Numbered from the stretch's first letter, positions 49,627-59,655 are shown. The stretch: DNA of 64,000 nt from Psychromonas ossibalaenae ATCC BAA-1528 (GCF_000381745.1 NZ_KB906972.1:62001-126000); one strand, 5' to 3'. Program-made: numbers and translations. The notes: generated by a model not told the origin, from the sequence alone.

Positions 49627-51428
49627 TAGTAAACATCCCTTTGGTAGCGTTTTGCTTTACGCAGTTCATTCAATTTTTGTTCAGCGTCTTCAAGGCTTTT
49701 GTTACCCTGTTCGCTGATAATTTCAATTAGTGCCGTGTGTACATCTTTTGCCATGCGGTTTGCGTCACCACAGACATAGAAATGTGCACCATCTTCTAAC
49801 CACTGGTAAACCTCATTTGCATTCTCTTTCAAACGATCCTGCACGTAGATTTTTTGTGCCTGGTCACGTGAGAATGCAAGGTCGAGTTTGGTTAACAGGC
49901 CTGATTTTAGGTGTGACTGCCACTCTGTCTGGTATAAGAAATCTTCATTGAAAGTCTGATCGCCAAATAACAACCAGTTCTTGCCTGCAGCATCAGCCGC
50001 TTCACGCTCCTGCATAAATGAACGGAACGGGGCGATACCTGTACCTGGACCAACCATGATGATTGGTGTTTCTGAGTTAGCAGGTAAGCGGAAATTGTGG
50101 TTATCTTCGATAAATACTTTTACCTCAGCGCCTTCTGCCAGTCGGTGGTTTAAGAAACCAGATGCACCACCCGATCGTTTTTCACCCTGGTCACTTTCGA
50201 ACAAAACAGAGCCAATTGTGAGGTGAACCTCTTCCTCAACTTCTGTCTGGCTAGAAGCAATAGAGTATAAACGCGGGCTGATTCGACGCAGTAACGTAAG
50301 GAAGTTTTCAACAGTTACAGCATCATTACCGGCTTCACTAATCACATCAACAATTTGATTGTTATTAGCAAAGTCACGTAGTGCGTTTTTATCTTCGCTG
50401 AGTTTTAATAATTCAGCATTGTTAGTTAATTTTGCATAACCTTCAATAAATGCAGGGTGTGTGCCCGTTAATTCATAACATTCAATTAAGGCATCGGTTA
50501 ACGTTAGTTTTTTATCATCAACTGTTACTTCAGCGTCTGCATCAAGGTTTAATTTAGTGATGATTTGAGCAACCAGAAGATCATCATTTTTAAACCAGAC
50601 GCCCAGTGCATCACCCGCTGTGTAGGTTAGCTCTGAACCTTCTAAATCGATTTCGATATGACGTACATCTTTAGCAGAGTGGTCTCCGGTTATTTTTTGG
50701 CTAACCAGCAGGCTTGCAGAGAATGGGTTATGCTTATCATATTTGTTTGCAGAAACAGTTGCTGCTGCAGAAACTGCTGGTGCGTTTGTAACGCCACCTG
50801 TCTCTAATGTTTTTTCAATTTCAATTAACGCGCTTTCAATCCAAGGGCCGGTGACTTGATCGTAATCGACATCAGCGTCTAAACGCTCAAAGGCAATCGT
50901 TGCTCCTAGTGCGCTGATCCGCTGCTCAAAGTCTTTACCTGTCTGGCAGAAAAACTCGTAGCTTGAATCGCCTAAGCCTAATACCGCAAACTGTAACGAT
51001 TCTAATTTTGGTGCTTTTTTCGTTGCTAAAAACTCATGTAGATCAATGGCATCATCAGGTGCTTCACCTTCGCCATTGGTACTTGCAACGATAATAAGAT
51101 GACTTTCATCTTTAATGCTTTTAACTTTGTAATCAGCCATAGAAACAACACGGTGTGCAATGCCTTTAGCATCCGCAGCAGTGCTCAGCTGCTCAGCAAC
51201 ACCTTTACAGTTACCCGTCTGCGTGCCGTATAATATTGTCAGGCTTTGCCCTGCGCTTGTTTGTGCGGTCGCCGGCGCCTGACTTACCCCTGCTAAATAA
51301 CCGCTAACCCACGCAGTTTGCACCGGAGTAAAATCAGCCATCGCCTGCTGCAGCTGCGATAACTGCAGCTCTGATAAAGGCGAGGTTAAAGCCGTAAGAT
51401 TATTTAGTGCCATAAAGGTATTTTCCAT
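49626..51428 (-). CDS. cysJ: Sulfite reductase flavoprotein subunit CysJ
   Basis: CysJ passes electrons from NADPH through FAD and FMN to CysI. Domains: flavodoxin-like FMN domain ([48 protein letters not shown]), linker, FAD domain (RLYSIASSQ), and NADPH domain ([29 protein letters not shown]), ending KRYQRDVY. The 600 residues match the family. ATGs at 51428 and 51413 are both possible; neither has a strong ribosome binding site. First gene of cysJIH. Confidence 0.98.
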   Translation of the reverse strand: MENTFMALNNLTALTSPLSELQLSQLQQAMADFTPVQTAWVSGYLAGVSQAPATAQTSAGQSLTILYGTQTGNCKGVAEQLSTAADAKGIAHRVVSMADYKVKSIKDESHLIIVASTNGEGEAPDDAIDLHEFLATKKAPKLESLQFAVLGLGDSSYEFFCQTGKDFEQRISALGATIAFERLDADVDYDQVTGPWIESALIEIEKTLETGGVTNAPAVSAAATVSANKYDKHNPFSASLLVSQKITGDHSAKDVRHIEIDLEGSELTYTAGDALGVWFKNDDLLVAQIITKLNLDADAEVTVDDKKLTLTDALIECYELTGTHPAFIEGYAKLTNNAELLKLSEDKNALRDFANNNQIVDVISEAGNDAVTVENFLTLLRRISPRLYSIASSQTEVEEEVHLTIGSVLFESDQGEKRSGGASGFLNHRLAEGAEVKVFIEDNHNFRLPANSETPIIMVGPGTGIAPFRSFMQEREAADAAGKNWLLFGDQTFNEDFLYQTEWQSHLKSGLLTKLDLAFSRDQAQKIYVQDRLKENANEVYQWLEDGAHFYVCGDANRMAKDVHTALIEIISEQGNKSLEDAEQKLNELRKAKRYQRDVY

Positions 51429-51608
51429 TATTTCATAAAGATGCTTAGATATTACGCGCTGTGAAAATCACAAGATAATAATAAAATTAGCTTCTTTATA
51501 ACCAAATGGAATTTAAGCAGATGTGCAGAAGGCAGCCGTAACACGTTATTTCTGGTGTTGTGCTATCTTTGACCCCTGGTTCATAACTATTACTACAAAG
51601 GATCTTTT

Positions 51609-52934
51609 ATGAAGAGCTTATTTCTGCTCTTATTCATTTTTTCATCGTTATCCAGCGCTCAAGAGCAAACAACCGGCGGCCAGGAGTTTGTAAAGAAGGT
51701 GAACTCTGCTGACCAGCTGCCCGTCCACGAATGGGGAATTGCTGTCGGCCTGCGTAATGCGCATATCCCTTTTGTTACTGATGATGATGTGGTTACTGAC
51801 TTTGTACCGAAACTTTTCTATGAAGGTGAGCATCTTTATCTACGCGGGGAGTACGGCGGCCTACGTTTTTATCAACAGGATGATTATAACTTTAGTGTTC
51901 TCGGGCGGTATCGTTATTTTGATTTTCCGGCACAGTATCAGAATGAATTTCAGGGCACAAAAATTGATTTCGGGCTGCAGTTTGAATATTTATTTGCCCC
52001 CAATTTTCCTCTGCAGATTGAACTGATGTCGGACAATGACGGACGAACTTATCTTAACAATCATTTACGTTATGCGCTAAAAGCGGGATCCTGGGATATC
52101 GATTTAGGCACTACTTTTCGTTATAAAAGCACTGAATTTAATAATACCTATTACGGCCTGGGCCTTGAAGATATAGGAAGTGATTATGATCTAAAAGTAG
52201 GAACACAGCTTCGTTATCATGTTGTCAGTAATTTGTATTTAATGGGCGAAGCGAATCTGACCCGCTTAGGTCATAATACTTATCATAATCCGTTAATCGC
52301 TTCGCCAACTCAGGCGGATCTGTTTCTAGGTTTTGGTTTTTTTAATGATAAAAGCAATCCTCAGCCGTTAACATTGCCGGACAATCATTATCTGCGCTGG
52401 TCATTCGGCTGGGCAACGCCTTCAAATATAGGTGAGATTATTCGCTTTAACAGTGAAAAAGATGAATATAATAATCGTCTGACTTCTCTTTTTTATGGTT
52501 TTCCATTAAGTGAAACTTTATTCTCTTTACCCATTGAACTGTATCTGACCGGCGGCTACGCTTTTCATCTTGAATCTGAGGTCCAGGATCCGATTAGTGA
52601 ATATGTCGTCGCGATAAAAGCTTATTATACCTTTACCTGGCCGACGCGCTGGCGTTTTGGTTTTGCGGAAGGTTTATCCTATGTGTCTGATCTGACTTAT
52701 ATAGAAAAAACAGAGATGGAAAATAAGGAGTATAACGGCAGTCAGCTGCTCAATTATCTAGACTTTTCTTTGGATGTAAATCTTGGTGATCTGTTTAATG
52801 AACCGGCGATGGATAAATTATGGTTAGGTTACGCGATTCATCATCGTTCGGCTATTTTCGAAACAAGCTCATTATTTGGACGTATTAAAGGCGGCAGTAA
52901 TTATAATACGGTTTATCTACAGTGGCATTTTTAG
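51609..52934 (+). CDS. Outer-membrane barrel: MipA/OmpV-like with a possible lipid A deacylase-like end
   Basis: A 441-residue protein with a signal peptide (MKSLFLLLFIFSSLSSA). Residues about 40-260 resemble MipA/OmpV proteins (WGIAVGLRNAHIPF, DFVPKLFYEGEHLYLRG, YYGLGLEDI). The remaining 170 residues form another strand-rich part with TGGYAFHLE, WRFGFAEGLSYVSD, and LGYAIHHRSAIFE followed by IKGGSNYNTVYLQWHF at the C-terminus. The H-x-S in HHRS and the surroundings recall PagL-type lipid A 3-O-deacylases; this is resemblance only. It is monocistronic, with AAAGGATC before the ATG. Confidence 0.65.
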   Translation: MKSLFLLLFIFSSLSSAQEQTTGGQEFVKKVNSADQLPVHEWGIAVGLRNAHIPFVTDDDVVTDFVPKLFYEGEHLYLRGEYGGLRFYQQDDYNFSVLGRYRYFDFPAQYQNEFQGTKIDFGLQFEYLFAPNFPLQIELMSDNDGRTYLNNHLRYALKAGSWDIDLGTTFRYKSTEFNNTYYGLGLEDIGSDYDLKVGTQLRYHVVSNLYLMGEANLTRLGHNTYHNPLIASPTQADLFLGFGFFNDKSNPQPLTLPDNHYLRWSFGWATPSNIGEIIRFNSEKDEYNNRLTSLFYGFPLSETLFSLPIELYLTGGYAFHLESEVQDPISEYVVAIKAYYTFTWPTRWRFGFAEGLSYVSDLTYIEKTEMENKEYNGSQLLNYLDFSLDVNLGDLFNEPAMDKLWLGYAIHHRSAIFETSSLFGRIKGGSNYNTVYLQWHF

Positions 52935-52949
52935 CTTATAAAAAAATAG

Positions 52950-52980
52950 AAAGGCTGAGCCGCATAGCGGTTCAGCCTTT
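52950..52980. terminator. Bidirectional hairpin between convergent genes
   Basis: AAAGGCTGAGCCGC / GCGGTTCAGCCTTT, 14 pairs including one G-U, loop ATA. A T run follows on the minus strand (A-run 52940-52946). It serves the MipA-like gene and the large lipoprotein gene. Confidence 0.85.
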
Positions 52981-53006
52981 AAAGTTCAGATTTTAAATCT
53001 TTTGTT

Positions 53007-56000
53007 TTACTGTGTGCACTGCGCAATAGAAGAGTTTAATCCATTCGCATAATCTAATGCTGTCTGTTTATCAAAGAAGAACAGATCCACATTATCAAAC
53101 TGCTCCACACCATTATTATCGCTTAGTATAAAATGTGTTTTAAGATAATCTGGATGGCTGTTATCACAGATGATGTTACCTTCAGTTGCCTCATCCTGTT
53201 CTTCGGGAATACGTAGAATACCTGCATCATCGACAACATAATGATAGGCAACACTATCGGGCATACTTGTTGAATTTTTTAGCCCCTTAACGCTTAATTT
53301 TCCGTCACTGTTATAGGTAACCTCTTGAACGACTGCTACGTCAGTTAAGCCGAATTCATCACCTCCTTCGGGAATGAGATCACCATTTTCATCAACTGCA
53401 TTGCCATTTTCATCGACAAGATCACCGTCTCCAAACCAGACAACGTACAGTGTTTTACCTGTTAGATAATCAATTGAAAATTTCTCTGGTGCTACATAGA
53501 ACTCTTTTGCATAAACTCCAGATAGCGGCTGCTGGCTGTCATCCTGCCATTGGAAAAAACCTTTAACGCTGTATTTATTACCTTCAGCTGCGGTTAATGC
53601 AAAGCTGTCGCGAGTAATACCGTCAGAGAAGGTTACCTCTAAAATGCCGTCACTATTAATTTCCCATGAAAATGTATCACTGGCATTACCATCTATTTGA
53701 AAGATACCGCTGTTGTCTGCATCAAATGAATAACTTCTTGCATCGTCCGGTGCCACGAAGTCCAATTCTAAACCTGCAATTTCAGCCGTATTAAAAGCTG
53801 TGTAATTACAGTCCTCTGCAAGTGTTAAGAAATCTTGATAGCTTGGTGAGCTGTCTGGTCGCTGGTTTATTTCATCCCAGCCGCTATCGCCGTCGTAACA
53901 AACAAAATAATTAGACTCCGATGCTTGAAGCTCTGCAAGACGCGTTTCAGCCTGGCTTTCATTTAAGTAAAATTCTCCAAGCCAGTTGCTCCACATAAAG
54001 CTGTTTGTTTCTGTGTTGATTGAGCTGATACCTAACCAGTGGCGCTGGTATGCATCAAACCAGTTCCATGGTTCTTCGACATTAGGCTGTAAAAGGAAAA
54101 ATTGATCCGCGCTATTTAGCACCAGCCAGCCGTCTTTGAAACCGTTATCGGCAAGGGTAACTGTGTTGAGCGAATATTGGCCGTTAGTAACGATTGAGTT
54201 GTTACTGACAAAGTACCAGGTTCTGGCGCTTCCTTGCTCATCATAGATAAACGATGATGAGGTAATCGGTAGATTATATCGACTTAAACCTGCAATAATC
54301 TGTTCATTAATATCAGCAAGCGGTGTTCCGCCGGAACGTACATCTTCTATTTTTTCAGCTAGATCAACAACAGACTGCGATCCCCACTCCGGGAAACTGT
54401 AACCAACCCAGATGCCGTTATTTTGCTTTTGGTACACTTTGTAGGCTTGACCGGGATCTATTGTGTCAGCTGTAAAATCGTAATTGCTAAGAGGGTGATG
54501 TGTCCAGGAAACGAGTTCATTACTTTCTGTATCACTAACCGAAGTTCTAGTCGAGCTGTACTCATGGAATAACAAGCCCTCAGGGTTATCTGCATTAACC
54601 AGTTTAATGTTGGCTTCATTATCTGTATTAAGTACATAACGTTTACCAGCTAATACTTGTATACCCTGCGAGTCTAGACTTTCGGTGCTTTCAAACCAGT
54701 AAGAGGTTAACATGTCGGCTTTACCGGCGTTATGGTTGTAGTCAGCATATTCTTCATCCATGCCGTCTGTCGGGTCTGCCCATACCGGACGTCGGAATGT
54801 ATATATGTAAGCGTTATCAGCGTTCGCGGTAAACTCGAAGCTTTGATTGATTGTACCGTCGGCTTGCCAGTCTCTTTGATCAGAAAGTTTTTTAAGCCCG
54901 TCTTCTGCAGCTTCTTCGATACTGTGGAATGCATATTCAGGCGTTAACGTTTCAAGCTTGGTACGATCAAAGCCGCTAACAGGATACTGATTAAAATCCG
55001 TAGTGATTGTTTTCGTTTCAGCACCTTCTGACCATGATATGGTAAAGCTTTGAATAGTATCTACCTTTGACAGATCTGCAGGATGGCTGCGGGAAGTGAA
55101 ATCAATATCATCAAAGATTCGTCCATTCCCATTTTTGATTGTTGGATCTTCAGCACTTGCATCACCTTCATCTACGTAACTCAAGAATGTTTCGCCGTCT
55201 GCTGTTCTATTACCAATATCCAGGGCTTGACCGAAGAATTGGGTTTCACCATCAAGGTTGTAGTCATATGACCACTGCTTGATACGGCTGAATGAACCGT
55301 TTTCACTTAATAAGTCTGAATTTATCTCCACGCCGTAAATCACTGAATCTAGGGAGATATAAGTAGTTGTACTCGTGGTCTGAATATCACCGTTATTGAA
55401 TGCTGCAACAGTTTCTATTTTTTCCACATCAAGAATGATCGCATCCTGGTAAAGGTGTCTGATCACAGGGGCTCTGTAACTTGTGCTGCTGGTACTGTCT
55501 AATACAGATTTCTGTGCATCGTCTTTATAGGCATCTGCGTTATCACCAACACCGTCTTTATCACTGTCAAGACTTTCACTGTTGTCTAACGGGAAAGCGT
55601 CATCGCTGTCTAAAACTTTATCGCCGTCATCATCGAGGTCGGCATTGTTACCGATACCGTCACCATCGGTATCAATTGTTTCTGTTTTATCAAGAGGCAG
55701 TGCATCATCCTTGTCTAAAACCTTATCACCATCATCGTCTGTATCAGTATTATTACCAATATCATCGCCATCTGTATCCAGCGTTTCAGTTTTGTCTAAC
55801 GGGAAAGCGTCATCAGCGTCCAAAACGTTATCGCCGTCATCATCAGTGTCTGCGTTATTACCTGTACCGTCACCATCTGTGTCGACTGTTTCAGTTTTAT
55901 CTAACGGGAAGGCATCGTCTTGGTCTAAAACTTTATCACCGTCATCGTCTGTATCAGCATTATTACCAATATCATCTCCATCAGTATCCAGCGTTTCAGT

Positions 56001-56996
56001 TTTATCTAACGGGAAAGCATCATCTTTGTCTAAAACTTTATCGCCGTCATCATCAAGGTCAGCATTATTACCCGTGCCGTCGCCATCAGTATCGGTGGTT
56101 TCTTCAGCGTTTAACGGAAATGCATCTTGATCGTCATTAACCTTATCGCCGTCATCGTCAAGGTCGGCATTGTTACCAGTACCGTCTTTATCTGTATCTA
56201 ACCATTCAGTTTTATCTTCCGGGAAAGCATCCTTTGCATCAATAACACCATCATCATCAGTATCAACATTAGTCGCGACAGTAAGGCTGCCGTCTTCCTC
56301 TTTTACCAGACGCTGATCTTCTTTGAGTTCTTGAACGACGGCAATATCAGCAGAAAGTAACGCATCAAAATCACTGCTGCTTTCTTTGATATCCTGCATC
56401 GCCTGCTCAGATTCTGGAAGCACGGCTAATTCAACAATGGCGTTTGCTTTAGCTGCTATATCCCCTTGCTCCTGTGCAATGTAATCGCCTAATAAATCCG
56501 TTTCATCAATACCTAAATCCGCTGCGACTTCAGCTGCTGCTTGTTTTGGATCGGTTCCGTTTATTATTTTGATGTTCACTAGGGTGGAAAGTGGTGTGAC
56601 CACGGTTTGCCCGGCAGGAGCCGATAATATAAAAGGTACTGTGGTTGCGATACCATCAGGGTTAGCGCTGGAGATAGTATCCTGATCAACAGTTTCAGAG
56701 GCAATTGCTTTTACGATTACCTGGTAGTCTTGTGGATTTTCGATATCGCCGACATCTAATATTGTTATACCGTCAATGCCGGAGCGGCTGCTTGGTTCTC
56801 CATCATCTAGTGCAAAATTTCCATTAAGATCCAGCCAGACCTGTGCATTTCGCAGGTAACCGTCAACGGCGCGTACAGTATAAGTATCTTGTTTTTCTGG
56901 AATGACCGGATCTGTAGTGGTTTCGGAGGAAGAGCCTCCGCCGCAGCCGGTTAATGGTATTAAACCTAAGGCAAGGACAATAGGGTGAAGTTTCAT
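53007..56996 (-). CDS. Large surface lipoprotein with seven thrombospondin type 3-like repeats
   Basis: A 1329-residue lipoprotein: the signal ends at lipobox LTGC (C18), then a Gly/Ser/Thr linker. Residues about 40-130 look like a small beta domain (TVRAVDGYLRNAQVWLDLNG). A helical part follows, then residues 245-489 hold seven 35-residue repeats with cores DTDGDGTGNNADLDDDGDK and DAFPLDKTET. These Asp-rich repeats fit calcium-binding thrombospondin type 3 repeats. The last 840 residues are aromatic- and Asp/Ser-rich and I do not recognise them; they may hold the binding or enzymatic part. Probably cell-surface or periplasmic. The usual +2 residue is Gly, consistent with outer-membrane sorting (inference). 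Confidence 0.8.
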   Translation of the reverse strand: MKLHPIVLALGLIPLTGCGGGSSSETTTDPVIPEKQDTYTVRAVDGYLRNAQVWLDLNGNFALDDGEPSSRSGIDGITILDVGDIENPQDYQVIVKAIASETVDQDTISSANPDGIATTVPFILSAPAGQTVVTPLSTLVNIKIINGTDPKQAAAEVAADLGIDETDLLGDYIAQEQGDIAAKANAIVELAVLPESEQAMQDIKESSSDFDALLSADIAVVQELKEDQRLVKEEDGSLTVATNVDTDDDGVIDAKDAFPEDKTEWLDTDKDGTGNNADLDDDGDKVNDDQDAFPLNAEETTDTDGDGTGNNADLDDDGDKVLDKDDAFPLDKTETLDTDGDDIGNNADTDDDGDKVLDQDDAFPLDKTETVDTDGDGTGNNADTDDDGDNVLDADDAFPLDKTETLDTDGDDIGNNTDTDDDGDKVLDKDDALPLDKTETIDTDGDGIGNNADLDDDGDKVLDSDDAFPLDNSESLDSDKDGVGDNADAYKDDAQKSVLDSTSSTSYRAPVIRHLYQDAIILDVEKIETVAAFNNGDIQTTSTTTYISLDSVIYGVEINSDLLSENGSFSRIKQWSYDYNLDGETQFFGQALDIGNRTADGETFLSYVDEGDASAEDPTIKNGNGRIFDDIDFTSRSHPADLSKVDTIQSFTISWSEGAETKTITTDFNQYPVSGFDRTKLETLTPEYAFHSIEEAAEDGLKKLSDQRDWQADGTINQSFEFTANADNAYIYTFRRPVWADPTDGMDEEYADYNHNAGKADMLTSYWFESTESLDSQGIQVLAGKRYVLNTDNEANIKLVNADNPEGLLFHEYSSTRTSVSDTESNELVSWTHHPLSNYDFTADTIDPGQAYKVYQKQNNGIWVGYSFPEWGSQSVVDLAEKIEDVRSGGTPLADINEQIIAGLSRYNLPITSSSFIYDEQGSARTWYFVSNNSIVTNGQYSLNTVTLADNGFKDGWLVLNSADQFFLLQPNVEEPWNWFDAYQRHWLGISSINTETNSFMWSNWLGEFYLNESQAETRLAELQASESNYFVCYDGDSGWDEINQRPDSSPSYQDFLTLAEDCNYTAFNTAEIAGLELDFVAPDDARSYSFDADNSGIFQIDGNASDTFSWEINSDGILEVTFSDGITRDSFALTAAEGNKYSVKGFFQWQDDSQQPLSGVYAKEFYVAPEKFSIDYLTGKTLYVVWFGDGDLVDENGNAVDENGDLIPEGGDEFGLTDVAVVQEVTYNSDGKLSVKGLKNSTSMPDSVAYHYVVDDAGILRIPEEQDEATEGNIICDNSHPDYLKTHFILSDNNGVEQFDNVDLFFFDKQTALDYANGLNSSIAQCTQ
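55530..56264 (-). repeat. Seven tandem 105-bp units inside the lipoprotein gene
   Basis: The seven 35-codon repeats are also repeats at DNA level, e.g. TCTAACGGGAAAGC recurs every 105 bp (near 55585, 55795, 55900, 56005). Central units are nearly identical and outer ones more diverged, as expected from unequal exchange. Copy number is likely variable between strains (inference). Confidence 0.9.
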
Positions 56997-57172
56997 GATT
57001 AATTCCTTTTATTATCTTAAAAACGGCTTGTATCTAAAGCGCAGATTAGTGAGAAAGTATGATAAATCGCAGCTTTAATCGACTCCCATTTGGGTACAAT
57101 TTAAATGTTCCTAAGCTATGCTTGATATAGCGCAGTTTCAGCCTGGGGTTACTTAAGCAAAAGGAATTGTTT

Positions 57173-58285
57173 ATGGACGAAAGTCACTTCGATAATCTAA
57201 TAAAATCCCTATACAGTGCTCTAGTGCGTCCCACTGGTTTTAATGAATTCTTAAGTAAATTAATTAAGTCTTTAAACTTATTGTCCGGCTCTATTGTGAT
57301 GGTAAACAAGCCGCTTGAAACGGCTAATATCATCTGGGTTGAAGGTTTGGATATCAGCGGGGCATCGTTATTCATCAGTGATCATGAAAAGCAGGATCCT
57401 CTGATGGCCCGCCTGCAGAAGAAACCGCCGGGTGAACTGATCACCATGGGGGATTATGAAGCGCAGCAGACGCAAATGTCACATCCTGAATTTTTCCTGC
57501 ATTTAAATAATGACTTGGATATCTATTATGCCGCCGGTGTTGTATTAGCAGACGATAAGTTGTGGAGCAGTCTGCTTTTCTTCCACCGTAGCAAAAATCA
57601 GGGAGAGTTTTCTTTTGATGAATGTATATTATTAGAGAAGCTGATCCCGCATATTCAGCATGCAATGCAGCTTTACCATTTAAAATTACAGCAGGATAAA
57701 CAATACATTTTAACAGACCTTTTGTTTGACCAGATTCAGCAGCCGGTTATTTTATTGGATGAATCCGGTTATGTTTGTCATTGTAATAAACAGGCAGAAC
57801 TTTTTTTAACGCAGCATCGTTATTTAAAAAAAATTAATGCATCGCTGCATTGGGCTAACGCCAGGAATGATCAGCAGATTCAAAAAGTAACTAATGAATG
57901 TTTAAAAGATCACAGTACCCGGCATCTGCATTTAAAATCTCCCTGCGGTACGTCAGTCACGTTAAGCTTTGTTCCTTTAGTGCATGTTGAAAACAGAATT
58001 GACAGCGGCATAGCAGTATTTATTTATACACAAAATGAAGTTGAATTAAATATTCAAGTGCTGTGTGAATTATATGATTTATCAAAGAAAGAAGGGCTGG
58101 TGTGCTGCGGACTGGTAAACGGGCGGTCACCGGCTGAAATTGCACAGGCACAATATTTATCTTATGAAACTGTGCGTACTTATATCAAACGGATAATGAA
58201 AAAAACACAGACCAATCGACAGAATGAACTGGTTGCCAAGGTGTTGTCCGGCCCTGCCAGTCTTCTTCTGCGTTCAGAGCACTAA
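57173..58285 (+). CDS. LuxR-type transcriptional regulator
   Basis: A 370-residue regulator with a C-terminal LuxR/NarL-type helix-turn-helix (about residues 305-360: LSKKEGLVCCGLVNGRSPAE, YLSYETVRTYIKRIMKK). The first 300 residues are a sensor-like region with a PAS-like part (PVILLDESGYVCHCNKQAELFL). It is neither a classic autoinducer-binding nor a receiver domain. The start is ATG at 57173 with AAGGA seven bases upstream. It is divergent from the large lipoprotein gene and may control it (inference from position only). Confidence 0.82.
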   Translation: MDESHFDNLIKSLYSALVRPTGFNEFLSKLIKSLNLLSGSIVMVNKPLETANIIWVEGLDISGASLFISDHEKQDPLMARLQKKPPGELITMGDYEAQQTQMSHPEFFLHLNNDLDIYYAAGVVLADDKLWSSLLFFHRSKNQGEFSFDECILLEKLIPHIQHAMQLYHLKLQQDKQYILTDLLFDQIQQPVILLDESGYVCHCNKQAELFLTQHRYLKKINASLHWANARNDQQIQKVTNECLKDHSTRHLHLKSPCGTSVTLSFVPLVHVENRIDSGIAVFIYTQNEVELNIQVLCELYDLSKKEGLVCCGLVNGRSPAEIAQAQYLSYETVRTYIKRIMKKTQTNRQNELVAKVLSGPASLLLRSEH

Positions 58286-58286
58286 T

Positions 58287-58322
58287 AAAAAAGCGCCTGT
58301 AGATTTCTCTGCAGACGCTTTT
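58287..58322. terminator. Bidirectional terminator between luxR-type and barrel genes
   Basis: AAAAGCGCCTGTAGA / TCTGCAGACGCTTTT with one internal mismatch and loop TTTC. T-rich on both sides. Confidence 0.85.
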
Positions 58323-58342
58323 GAATAGATAAAGTACAGCTG

Positions 58343-58978
58343 TTAGAAGTGAGCTTCTAAGCCTGCAAATACCCCTTTATTTTCTTGTTTGAAGTGATTG
58401 ATCTCTGCATCTTGATAGCGGTAACCGGCACGGACTGCAAAGTTTAATAGATTGGAATCAGGGTTGAAGGTATAAGCCAGACCAATTTCAGCATCTGTTG
58501 CGTCATCATCAGACAGTGAGCCGGTAGTCACTTCAGTGAAGGCATGCATATTAACACCTGGTATATGTACTTTTGCCGCTCCGTAAGCCTGACCTAATTC
58601 AGTGCTTAAATTATTAAAATCAGTCTCCACCTTCGTATAAGCGATACCAAAATCAATTTCAAACAGGCCGTTATCAAATAGCTGATAATACAAAATAGCA
58701 TTCATTGCTGAGCTGTCATTTTTAACGGAACCATCATTATATTCAGAACCTAAATCTGAGTATTTAAGTTTTGCATTCGGTATCAGCGGGATAAAATGTT
58801 CTAGGGCAACATAACCAGATAAGTTATTGCTGTCTTTCAAGTCACCAGACGTACCGTCTGCAGTGTGGCTGGTTGACATTGTGCGGTAATCTAGACCAGC
58901 ATACACACCTAAAAAATCAGCCATTGACGGCATGCTGATCACACTTGCGACAATAGCCGCGCAGATTTTTTTCTTCAT
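58343..58978 (-). CDS. TIGR04219-type outer-membrane beta-barrel protein
   Basis: A 211-residue protein with a signal peptide (cut near SMA, residue 20) and a strand-rich body ending GVFAGLEAHF. The segment VALEHFIPLIPNAKLKYSDL matches the family pattern EHPIPLLPNIKL. Terminal Phe is normal for barrel assembly. Function unknown. It has its own terminator and stands apart from the PCuAC gene by 30 bp. Confidence 0.8.
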   Translation of the reverse strand: MKKKICAAIVASVISMPSMADFLGVYAGLDYRTMSTSHTADGTSGDLKDSNNLSGYVALEHFIPLIPNAKLKYSDLGSEYNDGSVKNDSSAMNAILYYQLFDNGLFEIDFGIAYTKVETDFNNLSTELGQAYGAAKVHIPGVNMHAFTEVTTGSLSDDDATDAEIGLAYTFNPDSNLLNFAVRAGYRYQDAEINHFKQENKGVFAGLEAHF

Positions 58979-59008
58979 GATTATTCCTAATTCGATTAGT
59001 TAATATAT

Positions 59009-59449
59009 TTATTTTTTGTGCATCTTAATTTTTTTAACCGGTGCGTCAATAATAATCTGTTCACCGTTATCAAAATACAACGAAAGTCTGACGGACTGGC
59101 CTTCGCGCAGTTCCTGTTTTAAACCTAAAAACATCACATGCAGGCCGCCCGGCTGCAGTTCGGCTTTGCCTTGCGGTGCAATGTTGATCTGTTCAACTTC
59201 ACGCATCTTCATTAAACCATCCTGCATAATATGGTTATGCAGTTCAACACGTTCCGCGATATCACTATTTACGGCAATCAGCTGTACCTCTCGGACCTCT
59301 GTATTGTTGATAACCATGAAAGCCGCACTGTTTTTAGCATGCGGAGGTGTCGCGCGTACGTAGGCGTTATCAATCGTTAACGGGCTCGCAGAAGCTATGC
59401 CGCAGCAGAGCAGGGCGGCGCTGATAAACAGTGATCTAACAAACTTCAT
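59009..59449 (-). CDS. Periplasmic copper chaperone PCuAC
   Basis: PCuAC proteins carry Cu(I) for cytochrome oxidase CuA assembly or copper homeostasis. The 146-residue precursor has a signal peptide (cut near ASA, residue 21). The copper motif is exact: H71-x10-M82-x21-H104-x-M106. RATPPHAKNSAAFMVI near the N-terminus is typical. The C-terminal tail is Lys/His-rich (KKIKMHKK). It overlaps the upstream small membrane gene by 4 bp (ATGA), so the two are coupled. No SCO or oxidase gene is next to it. Confidence 0.92.
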   Translation of the reverse strand: MKFVRSLFISAALLCCGIASASPLTIDNAYVRATPPHAKNSAAFMVINNTEVREVQLIAVNSDIAERVELHNHIMQDGLMKMREVEQINIAPQGKAELQPGGLHVMFLGLKQELREGQSVRLSLYFDNGEQIIIDAPVKKIKMHKK

Positions 59450-59655
59450 GAACGATCCTTATTTTGTACAAAAAAGTAATAATAAATAATAACGGCCAGT
59501 AATATCCAAAAGCCGAATTTAAAGATGAATGATAATGTGGTTAATAGAACAAAACTTAAAAGTAGAATGGCGGCAATAATAGTTAAGCTGAGTGCTGAAA
59601 CACCAAACATAAATATAATAAATGCCGACAGTAATAATGCGCCTAACTCAAACAT
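59446..59655 (-). CDS. Small two- or three-helix membrane protein, PspG-like
   Basis: A 69-residue, almost wholly hydrophobic protein with AAGGACAG before the ATG. Its start (MFELGALLLSAFIIFMFGVS) and the spacing of hydrophobic segments resemble phage-shock protein PspG (MLELLFVIGFFVMLMVTGVS), which responds to envelope stress. Similarity is modest, and the PspG charged tail is shorter here. Its stop overlaps the PCuAC start, forming a two-gene unit. Confidence 0.55.
   Translation of the reverse strand: MFELGALLLSAFIIFMFGVSALSLTIIAAILLLSFVLLTTLSFIFKFGFWILLAVIIYYYFFVQNKDRS

Noticed and set aside
55481..56140. Long open frames on the plus strand opposite the repeat region (His/Tyr/Arg-rich and Ser/Pro/Leu-rich)
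   Set aside because: They are antisense shadows of the 105-bp Asp-rich repeats; low-complexity composition and no start signals.
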